In this document: one piece after another, positions 9,609 to 18,675 of the stretch | Layout: each line of letters opens with the position of its first letter | Position numbering within the stretch: the stretch's first letter is position 1 | NCBI RefSeq assembly: GCF_001310085.1 | Contig: NZ_CP012643.1 | Coordinates: forward strand, 1,147,001 to 1,211,000 | Length of the DNA: 64,000 nt | From: Rufibacter tibetensis | GTDB lineage: Bacteria; Bacteroidota; Bacteroidia; Cytophagales; Hymenobacteraceae | Direction of reading: 5' to 3' | Program-made: the position numbers and the translations under genes | The notes under the pieces: generated by a model | The model's input: only the letters and a program-made list of their open reading frames with translations | Database searches by the model: none | Told to the model about the DNA's origin: nothing

Positions 9609-10784
9609 ATGAAAAAACTGACCTGTTTCCTTCTTCTGCTAAGCATAACCTTGGCAGCCTGTACTTCCGTTAAGCAGAAAGCAACAGACAAAGAGATGAT
9701 GGTCTATATAGGAACATACGCCAAGCCAGATGCCGAAAGCATTTTTGCTTACCGTTTAAACGAAGAAACAGGCGCTTTAACCAGAGCATTGGGAGTAAAA
9801 GGCGGAGAGAACCCTTCTTTTCTAACCCTTGACGCAGACCGCAAACACTTATACGCGGTCAACGAAACCACTGAGTACGAAGGGCAGAAAAGCGGGGCAG
9901 TTAGTGCGTTTGCCATAGACCAAAAAACCGGAGACCTCACCTTCCTGAACCGTCAGCCCTCATTAGGCGGAGCTCCTTGCTACATTAGCCTGGACCATAA
10001 AAACAAGGTAGCCCTAGTGGCCAATTACGTGGGCGGAAACGTGAGTGCTTTTCCGGTGCAAGCCGATGGCCGCTTAGGCGCATCTTCAGACATGGACCAG
10101 CACCAGGGCAAAGGACCTAGGCCGCAGCAGGATGGTCCGCACGCGCACTGCATCCTCCCAGATCCGCAGAATGACTATGCGCTGGCCGTAGATTTAGGCA
10201 TTGACCAGATCATCAGCTATAAACTGGACAGGTCCGCAGGCAAACTGGAGCGTCAGGCGCAACCGGCATTCACCGCCAAACCTGGAGCTGGTCCGCGTCA
10301 CCTTACGTTCCACCCTACTAACAAGCGGTTCGCGTATGTGATCAATGAACTGAACGCCACTTTGACCACTTTCACCTACAACCCTAGCAACGGCACCTTA
10401 ACCGAAGTGGAAACCGTTTCCACCATCCCGGCAGGGTACACCGGTGAGAACTCCTGCGCAGACATTCATGTTTCCGCCGATGGGCGCTTTCTGTACGGGT
10501 CTAATCGGGGGCATAACAGCATCGTGGTTTTCAGTATTGACGCCAACACGAATAAACTCACGTTAGTGGAGCACGTGAGCACCCAGGGGAACTGGCCCCG
10601 TAACTTCGCTTTTAGTCCATCGGGCAGAACCTTGTTGGTGGCCAATCAACGGTCAAACAACATCACTACTTACAAAGTAGACACCCAGACTGGCAAACTG
10701 ACCTATACGGGCAATTCTGCTTCAGTTCCCTCACCCGTGTTTGTGCAGGTAGTACCCGCTTTTCCAGAAACGCCACGGCAGTAG
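9609..10784 (+). CDS. Lactonase-family beta-propeller lipoprotein
   Basis: 391 residues from ATG 9609; the longer frame only offers a TTG. Begins MKKLTCFLLLLSITLAACTS, a lipoprotein signal with lipobox LAAC, so it is predicted to be anchored outside the cytoplasm. The rest matches the 6-phosphogluconolactonase/YbhE-like seven-bladed propeller (YIGTYAKPDAESIFAYRL, HLYAVNET, GGAPCYISLD, GPHAHCILPDPQ, GPRHLTFHP, NSCADIHVSADGRFLYGSNRGH). Because of the export signal, a role in cytoplasmic pentose-phosphate metabolism is doubtful; it more likely acts on an extracellular lactone or sugar. Five bases separate it from the following oxidoreductase, implying an operon. Confidence 0.9.
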   Translation: MKKLTCFLLLLSITLAACTSVKQKATDKEMMVYIGTYAKPDAESIFAYRLNEETGALTRALGVKGGENPSFLTLDADRKHLYAVNETTEYEGQKSGAVSAFAIDQKTGDLTFLNRQPSLGGAPCYISLDHKNKVALVANYVGGNVSAFPVQADGRLGASSDMDQHQGKGPRPQQDGPHAHCILPDPQNDYALAVDLGIDQIISYKLDRSAGKLERQAQPAFTAKPGAGPRHLTFHPTNKRFAYVINELNATLTTFTYNPSNGTLTEVETVSTIPAGYTGENSCADIHVSADGRFLYGSNRGHNSIVVFSIDANTNKLTLVEHVSTQGNWPRNFAFSPSGRTLLVANQRSNNITTYKVDTQTGKLTYTGNSASVPSPVFVQVVPAFPETPRQ

Positions 10785-10789
10785 AAGCT

Positions 10790-11764
10790 ATGAAAGCAGT
10801 TGTGATCACTGAATCGGGCGCCCCGGAGGTACTACAAATCCAGGAACGCGAGGTGCCTACTCCCGCTTCGCACCAGATATTGGTGCGGGTGCATGCCGCC
10901 GGTATTAATCGTCCCGATGTGGCGCAACGAAAAGGCCACTACCCTCCGCCCGCTGGAGCACCCGTAGATGTTCCAGGTTTGGAGATAGCGGGCACCATTG
11001 AGGCTTGCGGAGACCACGTGGAACGTTGGAAAAAGGGAGATGCAATCTGTGCTTTATTGCCGGGTGGTGGCTACGCGGAATTTGCCGTGGTAGATGCCCG
11101 GCATTGTTTGCCCGTTCCCAAAGGTTGGAGCTTTGAAGAAGCCGCCTCCCTCCCTGAAACTGTTTTTACCGTCTGGCACAACGTCTTCCAAAGAGGACAG
11201 CTGCAACCCGGAGAGACCTTTCTGGTCCACGGCGGAAGCAGTGGCATTGGCATTACGGCCATTCAGTTAGCCAAGACGTGGGGTGCCAGAGTTTTCGCGA
11301 CAGCGGGTACCGATGAGAAGTGCCAAGCCTGTGAAGAGTTAGGAGCTGATCAATGCATTAACCACAAAACCCAGGCCTTTGAGGAAGAATTGAAAGCCGA
11401 GGGTGTAGACGTGATTCTGGACATGGTGGGCGGGGTCTACATCCCCAAGAACCTGAACCTCCTCAAACCAGACGGAAGATTGGTTTTCATCAACGCCATG
11501 CAAGGCGCTCAGGGAAAATTTGACGTGCGCCAGGTGATGCAGAAACGACTTACTATTACGGGTAGTACCCTTCGTCCTCGTGATGCGGAGTTCAAAGCCG
11601 CTCTTACCGCCGCCATTGAACAGCACGTCTGGCCCCTGTTGGAAGCTGGTGAGTTCAAGCCCGTGCTGTACAAAGTGTTTCCTTTAGAGGAAGCAGCACA
11701 GGCCCACGCACTCATGGAAAGCAGCGAACATATCGGGAAGATTGTGCTCAAGGTGCAGCCATAA
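10790..11764 (+). CDS. NAD(P)H-dependent quinone oxidoreductase (PIG3/zeta-crystallin type)
   Basis: 324 residues, medium-chain dehydrogenase without zinc ligands. GroES-like N-terminal part (AGINRPDVAQRKGHYPPP, PGLEIAGTI) and Rossmann part with HGGSSGIGITAIQLAK, the nucleotide-binding motif of the quinone reductase group, then DMVGG and GSTLRPRD, typical of the TP53I3/PIG3 subgroup. Reduces quinones or similar carbonyl compounds in the cytoplasm. Starts 5 bases after the lactonase stop, probably translationally coupled. Confidence 0.9.
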   Translation: MKAVVITESGAPEVLQIQEREVPTPASHQILVRVHAAGINRPDVAQRKGHYPPPAGAPVDVPGLEIAGTIEACGDHVERWKKGDAICALLPGGGYAEFAVVDARHCLPVPKGWSFEEAASLPETVFTVWHNVFQRGQLQPGETFLVHGGSSGIGITAIQLAKTWGARVFATAGTDEKCQACEELGADQCINHKTQAFEEELKAEGVDVILDMVGGVYIPKNLNLLKPDGRLVFINAMQGAQGKFDVRQVMQKRLTITGSTLRPRDAEFKAALTAAIEQHVWPLLEAGEFKPVLYKVFPLEEAAQAHALMESSEHIGKIVLKVQP

Positions 11765-11778
11765 CCGCCCCGAACCAT

Positions 11779-11801
11779 TCCTGTATGACAGCAGTACAGG
11801 A
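11779..11801 (+). terminator. Possible terminator after oxidoreductase gene
   Basis: TCCTGTA / TACAGGA 7-bp stem, 9-base loop, followed by GAGAACTTTTG; weak U tract. Confidence 0.4.
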
Positions 11802-11925
11802 GAGAACTTTTGTTTTAAGCCTGATTTTGGCAAAGTAGGTTAGAAACAAAGCCCCACTGCTCCATGCTTTGCAAAGCAAATTTTTCTTTACCTTCAACCT
11901 CTTTTTTGACCCACTCAAGCGCTGC

Positions 11926-12798
11926 ATGAATCTTCTGTTCCTCACGGTAGGCCCAAACTTCAAAACTTATTGCCAGGCGAATTTTGCGATTCTGTCCTTT
12001 CTGCCATACCTACAGGAGTTGCATACTATTAATGTATTCACTGACCACCCACAGTATTACCAGCATCTGCACGAACAGGTGCAGGTGATTCCTGTCACTC
12101 AGGAACAACTCACTGAGTGGAAAGGCCCACACAACTTCTTTTGGCGGGTGAAGATAAAAGCCATTGAACATCTTGTACAGCTAGCACCGGAGCAGGCCGT
12201 CATGTACGTAGATTCAGATGTGTTTCTGTTCCAGAATCCGAAAGACTGGTGGGCGCAAGTCAGGAATGGCGCTGCGTTCATGCACCAGATAGAGGGCCAC
12301 CTTTCAGCTTTGAAAAGCAAAACCGAGAAGAAGATGTGGCAACAGGTACAGGGAATGGATTTTGGAGATTTTCAAATTAACCAAGGTCACAAGATGTGGA
12401 ACGCTGGTGTGGTCAATATTCCTGCCCAACATAACGCTGCGGCCATTACGTTGGCTTTGCAAATCTGTGACAAGATGTGTGCCCAGCAAGTAACTCCCCG
12501 CCTGATTGAACAGTTCGCCCTTTCCGTGGCGCTGCAAGAAACCTACGACCTTAAAGAAGCCAAGCCTTGGTTGGCGCATTACTGGGGAAACAAGGACGAA
12601 TGGAATGAGCATATAGGCCAGTTCTTTTTGCAGTCTCACCTGGAAGGCTATACCCTGAACCAGGATGTGGCCCGCCTGCAGCAGTTCGATTACAAATCAC
12701 TGGCTTTAATCAAGCGCACCAAGAAGACCCATTCCCGGCTCAAGAACGTCATAGATCGCCTGTTCCCCCCCAAAGACCAGGTTTTTATTGAGGAATAG
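11926..12798 (+). CDS. GT-A-like glycosyltransferase / nucleotide-diphospho-sugar transferase domain protein
   Basis: 290 residues from ATG 11926, which opens with MNLLFLTVGPNFKTYCQANF; the upstream TTG (11869) would add 19 unlikely residues. A DxD-type metal-site motif YVDSDVFLF lies near residue 95, followed by GAAFMHQIEGH and an MWNAGVVNI segment, the pattern of GT-A fold transferases that read the nucleotide sugar at the DxD. Soluble, no signal peptide. Acceptor and sugar unknown. No surface-polysaccharide cluster is nearby, so the role is open. Confidence 0.75.
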   Translation: MNLLFLTVGPNFKTYCQANFAILSFLPYLQELHTINVFTDHPQYYQHLHEQVQVIPVTQEQLTEWKGPHNFFWRVKIKAIEHLVQLAPEQAVMYVDSDVFLFQNPKDWWAQVRNGAAFMHQIEGHLSALKSKTEKKMWQQVQGMDFGDFQINQGHKMWNAGVVNIPAQHNAAAITLALQICDKMCAQQVTPRLIEQFALSVALQETYDLKEAKPWLAHYWGNKDEWNEHIGQFFLQSHLEGYTLNQDVARLQQFDYKSLALIKRTKKTHSRLKNVIDRLFPPKDQVFIEE

Positions 12799-12895
12799 CC
12801 TGTATAGTTTTGTTTTGTCTTTTGCTTTTCAAGCTTACTTAACTCTTCTACCTTTATTGAACCAATCGCTCCTTTCAAGAGGGATCACATCTGCC

Positions 12896-13738
12896 ATGCG
12901 CTACACGCTTTGCCTTTTGCTTTCCCTCCTTTCTTTGACCGCCTTCTCACAGGAGGCGAGGTACTTTCCAAAAAACTTTCAATCCAGGCAGAACGGAAAA
13001 ACCAACTTTGAAAGGCACTACTTTTTAGAAGAGAACAAAGTGCGGGTAGACGATTACGCAAATCAAAAGCTGAAGCAGAAAAGTACCGTAAATGGCACCT
13101 TGGTGACAGATGAAGTAGACGCTTACTTATGGTACATTAAAAATCCACTGGAGCATTACCTGAAACCGTACTTTCCTAATCTAAAGGCTTCTATTACGCA
13201 CTTTAATGATGACGGTAAACTTGCGTATGAAATGTATGCCAAGGGCAATAAGCTTACGTATGGGCAGGTGTGGAACAAAGAAAACACTCCTGTTTTAGTT
13301 GAAGGCTCAGGCCAGGACATAGTAGCTGCCAAAGACAAAACGGAGGAAGCGTATTATATCTTCAAGGACTCCGTGTTAGTTTCAGCTTTCATCTATCGTA
13401 CCCAGCAAAAGGACACGTTGCATCTGAGATTTGACCAGATGGCTGCACCCAAGGCCGGACTGTCCGCTTTTACAAATCAACTGGCTAGCACCATTCAATA
13501 CCCTGAAGATGCTTTGAACCTAGACCGGGAAGCTACAGTGTATATTCAGTTTACTGTTGATGAGCAAGGTCATCTGAAAGACTTCCTGACGCTGAACCGG
13601 GAAGAGTTCGAGTTTGACAAAAAAGCCATCGAAAAGTTAAAAGCCTATCCTACCTGGAATCCGGCCATGCTGAAAGGGAGGCCGGTTAAAACAAGATATA
13701 CTCTCCCCATCGTTTTCAGATTAGAGTACTCCAATTGA
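12896..13738 (+). CDS. Exported protein with TonB C-terminal domain
   Basis: 280 residues from ATG 12896, which gives a clean signal peptide (MRYTLCLLLSLLSLTAFSQ, cleavage expected after AFS). The middle part (residues ~25-180) resembles toxin-antitoxin-like YwqK repeats only faintly and is not assigned. Residues ~190-280 form a TonB C-terminal-type domain: IQYPEDALNLDREATVYIQFTVDEQGHLKDF then PTWNPAMLKGRPVKTRYTLPIVFRL. In this phylum such domains often occur in exported proteins without a transmembrane TonB helix, as here. The frame upstream to 12788 overlaps the previous stop and is not used. A -7-like TACCTTTA lies at 12849-12856. Confidence 0.8.
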   Translation: MRYTLCLLLSLLSLTAFSQEARYFPKNFQSRQNGKTNFERHYFLEENKVRVDDYANQKLKQKSTVNGTLVTDEVDAYLWYIKNPLEHYLKPYFPNLKASITHFNDDGKLAYEMYAKGNKLTYGQVWNKENTPVLVEGSGQDIVAAKDKTEEAYYIFKDSVLVSAFIYRTQQKDTLHLRFDQMAAPKAGLSAFTNQLASTIQYPEDALNLDREATVYIQFTVDEQGHLKDFLTLNREEFEFDKKAIEKLKAYPTWNPAMLKGRPVKTRYTLPIVFRLEYSN

Positions 13739-13747
13739 TCTTCAAGT

Positions 13748-13782
13748 AAAAAGCCTCGCCTGTAGCACCAGCGAGGCTTTTT
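13748..13782 (+). terminator. Terminator after TonB-domain gene
   Basis: AAAAAGCCTCGC / GCGAGGCTTTTT, 12-bp stem, 11-base loop; symmetric A/T runs also let it serve metG on the other strand. Confidence 0.9.
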
Positions 13783-13842
13783 ACATCATGTACGCTTTTG
13801 GACTTGTTTCTCAAAAGCAGGTCAAAAGCGTTTTTAAACATA

Positions 13843-15888
13843 TCAACTCACCCCACCGCCGTTCACTACCGGCTTGGAAGGTTGCATAAAGGCTAAAGAA
13901 CCATCGGCGTTCTCGGCCATCAGGAGCATGCCTTGGCTCACAATGCCTTTGATCTCGCGCGGTGCTAAGTTCACCAGCACACTTACCTGCTGCCCGATGA
14001 TCTCCTCAGGGTTGAAGTGTTCGGCGATGCCGCTCACAATGGTGCGCTGGTCAATTCCGGTATCTACTTTCAGCTTCAGGAGCTTTTTGGTTTTGGCTAC
14101 TTTTTCAGCCTCCAAAATGGTCCCGATGCGGATGTCTATTTTAGAGAAATCTTCAAAGGAGATGTCTTCTTTGGCGGGCGCAGCTACGGCGTTAGCCAGC
14201 TCATTTTCCTTCTTCGTATCCAACAGTTTCTGTACTTGGGACTCAATCACGGCATCTTCAATTTTCTCAAACAGGAGCGCGCCTTCACCAATGGTGTGTC
14301 CGGCCGGAAGCAGATCCGGTGAACCAGCTTCGTTCCATTTGCCGGCGGTATACTGCAGCATGTTGGCCAGTTTATTAGCCGTTTCCGGTAAAAATGGTTC
14401 AGACAGGATTGCCAAGCTGGCCGAAATCTGCAACGCGATGTTCATGATGGTTTCCACCCGCGCCGCATCAGTTTTGATCAGTTTCCAAGGCTCCGTATCT
14501 GCAAGGTATTTGTTACCTAAGCGGGCCAGGTTCATCAGTTCACCCAAAGCCTCTTTGAAGCGGTACAGCTCTAAAGAGACAGCGACCTTCTCCGGGAAAT
14601 CGGCTAATTGGGCCAGTACTTCCTCATCATACGGGGTTAACTCGCCACGTTGCGGAACAGCCCCTTTGTAGTATTTGTGGGTAAGCACTACTGCCCGGTT
14701 GATGAAGTTCCCGAAGATGGCCAGGAGCTCATTGTTGTTGCGGGCCTGGTAGTCTTTCCACGTGAAATCATTGTCTTTGGTCTCAGGTGCGTTGGCGCAA
14801 AGTACGTAACGCAACACATCGGCTTTGCCGGGCAGGTCTTGCATGTACTCGTGCAGCCACACGGCCCAGTTACGGGAGGTGGAAATCTTGTTGCCTTCCA
14901 GGTTCAGGAATTCGTTGGCAGGTACGTTGTCGGGCAGCACGTAGTCACCGTGGGCCTTCAACATAGCCGGGAAGATAATGCAGTGGAACACGATGTTGTC
15001 CTTGCCAATGAAGTGCACCAGTTTAGAGCCTTTGTCTTTCCAGTAAGTTTCCCAGTCCGGCGTAAGGTCTTTGGTGGCGGAGATGTACCCGATAGGCGCG
15101 TCAAACCACACGTAGAGCACCTTTCCTTCGGCACCTTCTACGGGTACGGGCACACCCCAGTCTAAGTCACGGGTTACAGCGCGTGGCTGCAAGCCTTGGT
15201 CAATCCAGCTTTTGCATTGGCCGTACACGTTGGTTTTCCAATCGCCTTTGTGGCCATCCACAATCCACTCGCGTAACCAGGGCTCGTATTGGTCTAAGGG
15301 CAGGTACCAGTGTTTGGTCTCACGCAGGACGGGTGGCTCGCCGCTTAAGGTACTCTTCGGGTTAATAAGATCAGTGGCGTTCAATGACGTTCCGCAGCTT
15401 TCGCACTGGTCGCCATAGGCACCATCGTTTCCGCATTTGGGGCAGGTGCCCACAATGTAACGGTCAGCGAGAAACTGCTGGGCTTTTTCATCAAAGTACT
15501 GCTGAGTGGTTTGTTCAATGAACTTGCCTTCGTCATACAGTTTGCGGAAAAAGCCGGAGGCAATTTCAGCGTGCGTCTTGGACGAGGTGCGGGAATAGAT
15601 ATCAAAGGAGATGTTGAAATCGGCAAACGAGTTCTTGATGAGTTCATGGTACTTGTCTACAGCCTGCTGTGGGGTGATACCTTCTTTCTTAGCCCGAATG
15701 GTAATAGGCACGCCATGCTCATCGGATCCGCACACAAACTTCACATCGCGGCCGCGCGAGCGCAGGTACCGTGCATAGATATCAGCGGGAATGTACACGC
15801 CGGCTAAATGCCCGATGTGCACAGGGCCGTTGGCATAGGGCAAGGCCGCAGTAATAGTATATCGTTGTGGGTAGGTTGTCTCAGCCAT
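13843..15888 (-). CDS. metG: Methionyl-tRNA synthetase
   Basis: 681 residues from ATG 15888 ([21 protein letters not shown]). The 50-residue extension open to 16038 is basic, unlike the family, and lies upstream of the promoter box, so it is rejected. Class I signatures: HIGH as HIGHLAGVY near residue 25, zinc knuckle [17 protein letters not shown] near 145-161, KMSKS-type loop as KISTSRN near 335. The C terminus (from [14 protein letters not shown]) is the EMAP-II/Trbp111 tRNA-binding and dimerisation domain found in longer MetG proteins. Charges tRNA-Met for initiation and elongation. Confidence 0.97.
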   Translation of the reverse strand: MAETTYPQRYTITAALPYANGPVHIGHLAGVYIPADIYARYLRSRGRDVKFVCGSDEHGVPITIRAKKEGITPQQAVDKYHELIKNSFADFNISFDIYSRTSSKTHAEIASGFFRKLYDEGKFIEQTTQQYFDEKAQQFLADRYIVGTCPKCGNDGAYGDQCESCGTSLNATDLINPKSTLSGEPPVLRETKHWYLPLDQYEPWLREWIVDGHKGDWKTNVYGQCKSWIDQGLQPRAVTRDLDWGVPVPVEGAEGKVLYVWFDAPIGYISATKDLTPDWETYWKDKGSKLVHFIGKDNIVFHCIIFPAMLKAHGDYVLPDNVPANEFLNLEGNKISTSRNWAVWLHEYMQDLPGKADVLRYVLCANAPETKDNDFTWKDYQARNNNELLAIFGNFINRAVVLTHKYYKGAVPQRGELTPYDEEVLAQLADFPEKVAVSLELYRFKEALGELMNLARLGNKYLADTEPWKLIKTDAARVETIMNIALQISASLAILSEPFLPETANKLANMLQYTAGKWNEAGSPDLLPAGHTIGEGALLFEKIEDAVIESQVQKLLDTKKENELANAVAAPAKEDISFEDFSKIDIRIGTILEAEKVAKTKKLLKLKVDTGIDQRTIVSGIAEHFNPEEIIGQQVSVLVNLAPREIKGIVSQGMLLMAENADGSLAFMQPSKPVVNGGGVS

Positions 15889-15906
15889 ATTGTTTCGTTG
15901 AAGAGG

Positions 15907-15914
15907 CAAATATA
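15907..15914 (-). promoter_or_regulatory. -7 box of metG promoter
   Basis: Minus strand TATATTTG, a perfect TAnnTTTG, 18 bases before the ATG at 15888; transcription would start near 15900. Confidence 0.65.
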
Positions 15915-16024
15915 GGGAATTTGCAGGCACCTTTTCTTTTCGCTTCCTCTGCTTCTCTTTACGCCCCTTGCCTTTAAAGAGACACTCAAGTGAATGGAAT
16001 GGCTTCTTCCTTACAATATAAGAG

Positions 16025-16062
16025 CAAAACGCCGCCACCTATATAAAGGCAACGGCGTTTTG
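16025..16062 (-). terminator. Terminator after small lipoprotein gene
   Basis: CAAAACGCCG / CGGCGTTTTG stem, 18-base loop, lying just after the stop of the 16103-16459 gene on the minus strand and before the metG promoter. Confidence 0.7.
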
Positions 16063-16102
16063 GTGCTGTTTTTCCGGAAATGTCCTCTAACCCGATGTTA
16101 GG

Positions 16103-16459
16103 TTATCCTCCGGTAGTAGTGCCCACAGTTGGGGGCATGTGTGGTCTACGGATGGTATCTGGCGCAACCGGTTGCCTGCCGGGTAGAATCTTCTGACTAC
16201 GTACAGCCGGAGTCTGGTTTGCGGGGGAGTTGGGGTTACGGTCCTCTATGTTCTTTTTCTGGTTTACCTGGCTCGCCTGGTTGTTCATGTCACGCACTGT
16301 AGGGGTTGTCCGGTAGGTGCGTTGGGGCTCTGCCGTTTCTAGGGCCGGGCTGTCTCTGGACGAGGTACAGGCTATTGTTGAAGCACCCCATAAAAAGCTT
16401 AGTCCTATAACAGACATTTTACGCCCCTTCTTCTCAAAACTGCTCCAAAACGTCTGCAT
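16103..16459 (-). CDS. Small predicted lipoprotein, unknown function
   Basis: 118 residues. A short basic stretch (KKGRK) is followed by a hydrophobic segment and lipobox-like STIAC-TSS around residue 31, so it is probably a lipoprotein. The mature part is low-complexity, rich in P, T, N, Q and R, and predicted disordered, ending in PPTVGTTTGG. No domain recognised. Ten bases after the stop of the 16470 gene, so likely in one transcript with it. Confidence 0.55.
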   Translation of the reverse strand: MQTFWSSFEKKGRKMSVIGLSFLWGASTIACTSSRDSPALETAEPQRTYRTTPTVRDMNNQASQVNQKKNIEDRNPNSPANQTPAVRSQKILPGRQPVAPDTIRRPHMPPTVGTTTGG

Positions 16460-16469
16460 AGTCTTTGGC

Positions 16470-16775
16470 TTATCTGGCGTTGCTCTGGCTTAAATCTTCA
16501 TCTTCCAACTCCTGAACCGCTTTGTAACCTACAGGTGTTAACCGCAGACCAGCGGGGTCTGGCGTGGCATAGCCTTGGTTGCGCAAGTGTTCCTCGGCGC
16601 GTTTCTGCACATCGCGGTAGTGCAGCTTTTCATCTTCTTGGTGCAGGAACGGGTAAATCTCGTCCCAGCCCAACACTTCCTCAGCCTGGGTGCCTTTTGT
16701 TTTGAAAGCCTTTAAGATAAGGTAACCGGTGTTTTCGATATTCTCGCTGTTGGAGGAAAGGTTCTCTAAATCCAT
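16470..16775 (-). CDS. Small acidic protein, possible winged-helix fold
   Basis: 101 residues from ATG 16775 (MDLENLSSNSENIENT); the frame extends to 16814 but ATG 16775 gives the more usual start. Residues ~15-90 alternate helices with a hairpin-like HLRNQGYATPDPAGLRLTPVGYKAV, which resembles the recognition helix and wing of small winged-helix proteins (L-T-P-x-G is common there). That is inference only; no family is recognised. Acidic tail. Clustered with the lipoprotein gene downstream and the DUF3050 gene upstream, all on the minus strand. Confidence 0.55.
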   Translation of the reverse strand: MDLENLSSNSENIENTGYLILKAFKTKGTQAEEVLGWDEIYPFLHQEDEKLHYRDVQKRAEEHLRNQGYATPDPAGLRLTPVGYKAVQELEDEDLSQSNAR

Positions 16776-16839
16776 AGTTTTGTGTGTTAAGGTCTGTGCT
16801 TTACAGTACGTCAACCCACTCCCAAAGGATTTAAGCAGT

Positions 16840-17664
16840 TTAATGGCGCCTGATGCTGGCTAAGATGCCATCCCACAGGTGCAAGCGCATTTTCTGACAA
16901 GCCACGGCTTCCTGACGGCACTCTTCCCATTTATGCTTGTCTTCACCGCACAATTCGGCCACCATTTTCATGGCCAGGGGCGAATGCACCTCGTCGTCTA
17001 GTTGAATGTGACGGTCCATATAATATTGAAAGGTGTCCAGGGTACCCGGGTACCGGCGGTTCAGGTCACCAATCAGGCAGCGGAACATGTCTGGAATCAC
17101 GTCTTCACGCCCAAAGGTAAAGGAGGCAGCAATGCGGTGCGGTTGGCTTGCCTGTATAGTCTTGAACGTATGCGTCACAAACTCTTTGGTATGACCCGGC
17201 AATGAAAGGGTTTCCAGTTGCGTGAAAATAGACTTGCCGTGTTGCACACCAGCCAATAACTCATGGATCAGGCGGGTATCGGCGCCGCACTCTTCCATGG
17301 CCCGTACATACAGCTCAAAGTGGCTGATGGGATTTCCCTCCGGATCTACGTCCGTCTCCTCTTCCAACACAATCTCATTGATAAGCCTACGATTGGCTGG
17401 GCTGCCGTGGGGCGTCCAGGGAACATCAACGCAGGTAAGATGGCGCTGCAGGCTTTTGAGAAGGCTCATGAAGTCCCAAACCGCAAAGATGTGGTGCTCC
17501 ATAAACACCCGAAGATCTGCTAAATCATAGATTGACTCATAAAGCGGGTGCTGCATGAGGGCTTCGCGATGGGGGCGTAACTCTTGCTGGAGCCATTTTA
17601 TTTTTTCCTGGTAAAAAGGCAGAAGCGTGGGTGAGTATCCGGTTTTCTCCAAGATGACGGGCAT
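16840..17664 (-). CDS. DUF3050 domain protein (heme-oxygenase-like fold)
   Basis: 274 residues from ATG 17664 (MPVILEKTGYSPTL). The whole protein matches the pattern I associate with DUF3050: all-helical, with FMEHHIFAVWDFMSLLKSLQ near residue 55, EIVLEEETD near 98, HFELY near 113, TFGREDVIP near 185 and YYMDRHIQLDDEVHS near 215. Repeated E/H/D pairs on helices (EHH, EEETD, DRHIQLDDEVH) are what is expected of a heme-oxygenase-like diiron protein, so it may be an oxidase; this is inference, no substrate is known. Single domain, cytoplasmic. Confidence 0.75.
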   Translation of the reverse strand: MPVILEKTGYSPTLLPFYQEKIKWLQQELRPHREALMQHPLYESIYDLADLRVFMEHHIFAVWDFMSLLKSLQRHLTCVDVPWTPHGSPANRRLINEIVLEEETDVDPEGNPISHFELYVRAMEECGADTRLIHELLAGVQHGKSIFTQLETLSLPGHTKEFVTHTFKTIQASQPHRIAASFTFGREDVIPDMFRCLIGDLNRRYPGTLDTFQYYMDRHIQLDDEVHSPLAMKMVAELCGEDKHKWEECRQEAVACQKMRLHLWDGILASIRRH

Positions 17665-18675
17665 AGTAGGGTATAGTTTTAGGTATAGACAGACCGCGGA
17701 TTTTCCTGCACTGGCCTCCAAAATTTACCTCACCCGCAGATTTGTTTCTTTAAAGTAAAGGTACGCTTGGAACGGGTGATTACGCAAAAAACAGACGTTC
17801 GTTTAAATATTATTTTATCTAATATAATACAAAAACGACTCTTTAACAAGCTACTATTCACCTTGTTTCATAAGAAGAAATCATCTTAAACTCAGCAGGA
17901 AGAATATCTTTCTTTTCCTATTTCTGCTTACTTAAAAAGAATCTCTTTTTGCCTTCCTGAAGTTGCAAGCCCTTTCATTTATTCCATTAAAGCCTCAGTC
18001 TAAGATTAGCTACTCAAACGCTTCTTTTGGAGCTATTTCTAATCTACCACACTAAGCAGCATCAACCTTATACCCCTGTTAAAACAACATCTCACTAACC
18101 CCTATAATTTTAATACAATAACCATTTGAAATATAAATTTTTAAACTTTAATACCATTTTTACTAAAATTTAACTTTGGCTTTAGCTGTAAAACTATTTA
18201 TATACTTATTTTAGCTCATTGACCATATAAAGGCTAATTTATATAACAAATTATAGTTTAATTGTTAAAATAATGAAGTTAAAGGAGTTTCTATATTTTG
18301 CATTATACCAATTACATATACTACAGTCATACTTAATGAATACAAGCATAATACCACTTAAGTGAAATTCTACTTCAAACCAGCTATTCGCTTTAGGCAA
18401 TTGCTCCTAAGTGCTTCTGTAAGGAACTTACAAACCCCCTTAAAGCAAGGTTTGCAGACAAGAGCCCCAAAATACTCCCGGACAGAACTAAATGACTCCA
18501 TGACAAAACAGAAAATAGACAGCGTTGGTCAATGCCTCATTGCTATAGTTCTGCTTGAAAATAGAAGACAATATATGATTGCAACCCTTAACCAATCTTT
18601 TAAAGCGGAAACAAACCAAGTCCACTTCTAAAGAACCCACAGAACCTAGAAAAGAACCACCCCAACGCTTGCTAT
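17665..18675. other. Long AT-rich region upstream of the giant adhesin gene
   Basis: About 1 kb, far more AT-rich than its surroundings. A perfect -7 box (TAACTTTG) lies at 18171-18178, which would give the giant gene a ~490-base leader. An 89-codon GTG frame at 18362-18631 has no recognisable features and atypical composition. No strong hairpin or repeat seen. Confidence 0.6.
18171..18178 (+). promoter_or_regulatory. Candidate -7 box for the giant adhesin gene
   Basis: TAACTTTG matches TAnnTTTG in the AT-rich region; no TTG at the usual upstream distance. In AT-rich DNA a chance match is possible. Confidence 0.4.

Noticed and set aside
14650-15165. 171-codon frame antisense to metG
   Set aside because: Shadow of a high-GC third-position gene; no independent support.
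15889-16038. 50-residue N-terminal extension of MetG
   Set aside because: Lies over the metG -7 box and is a Lys/Arg-rich stretch foreign to the family.
18362-18631. 89-codon GTG frame upstream of the adhesin gene
   Set aside because: Non-ATG start in AT-rich DNA, no recognisable motif, basic random-like composition; more likely untranslated leader.
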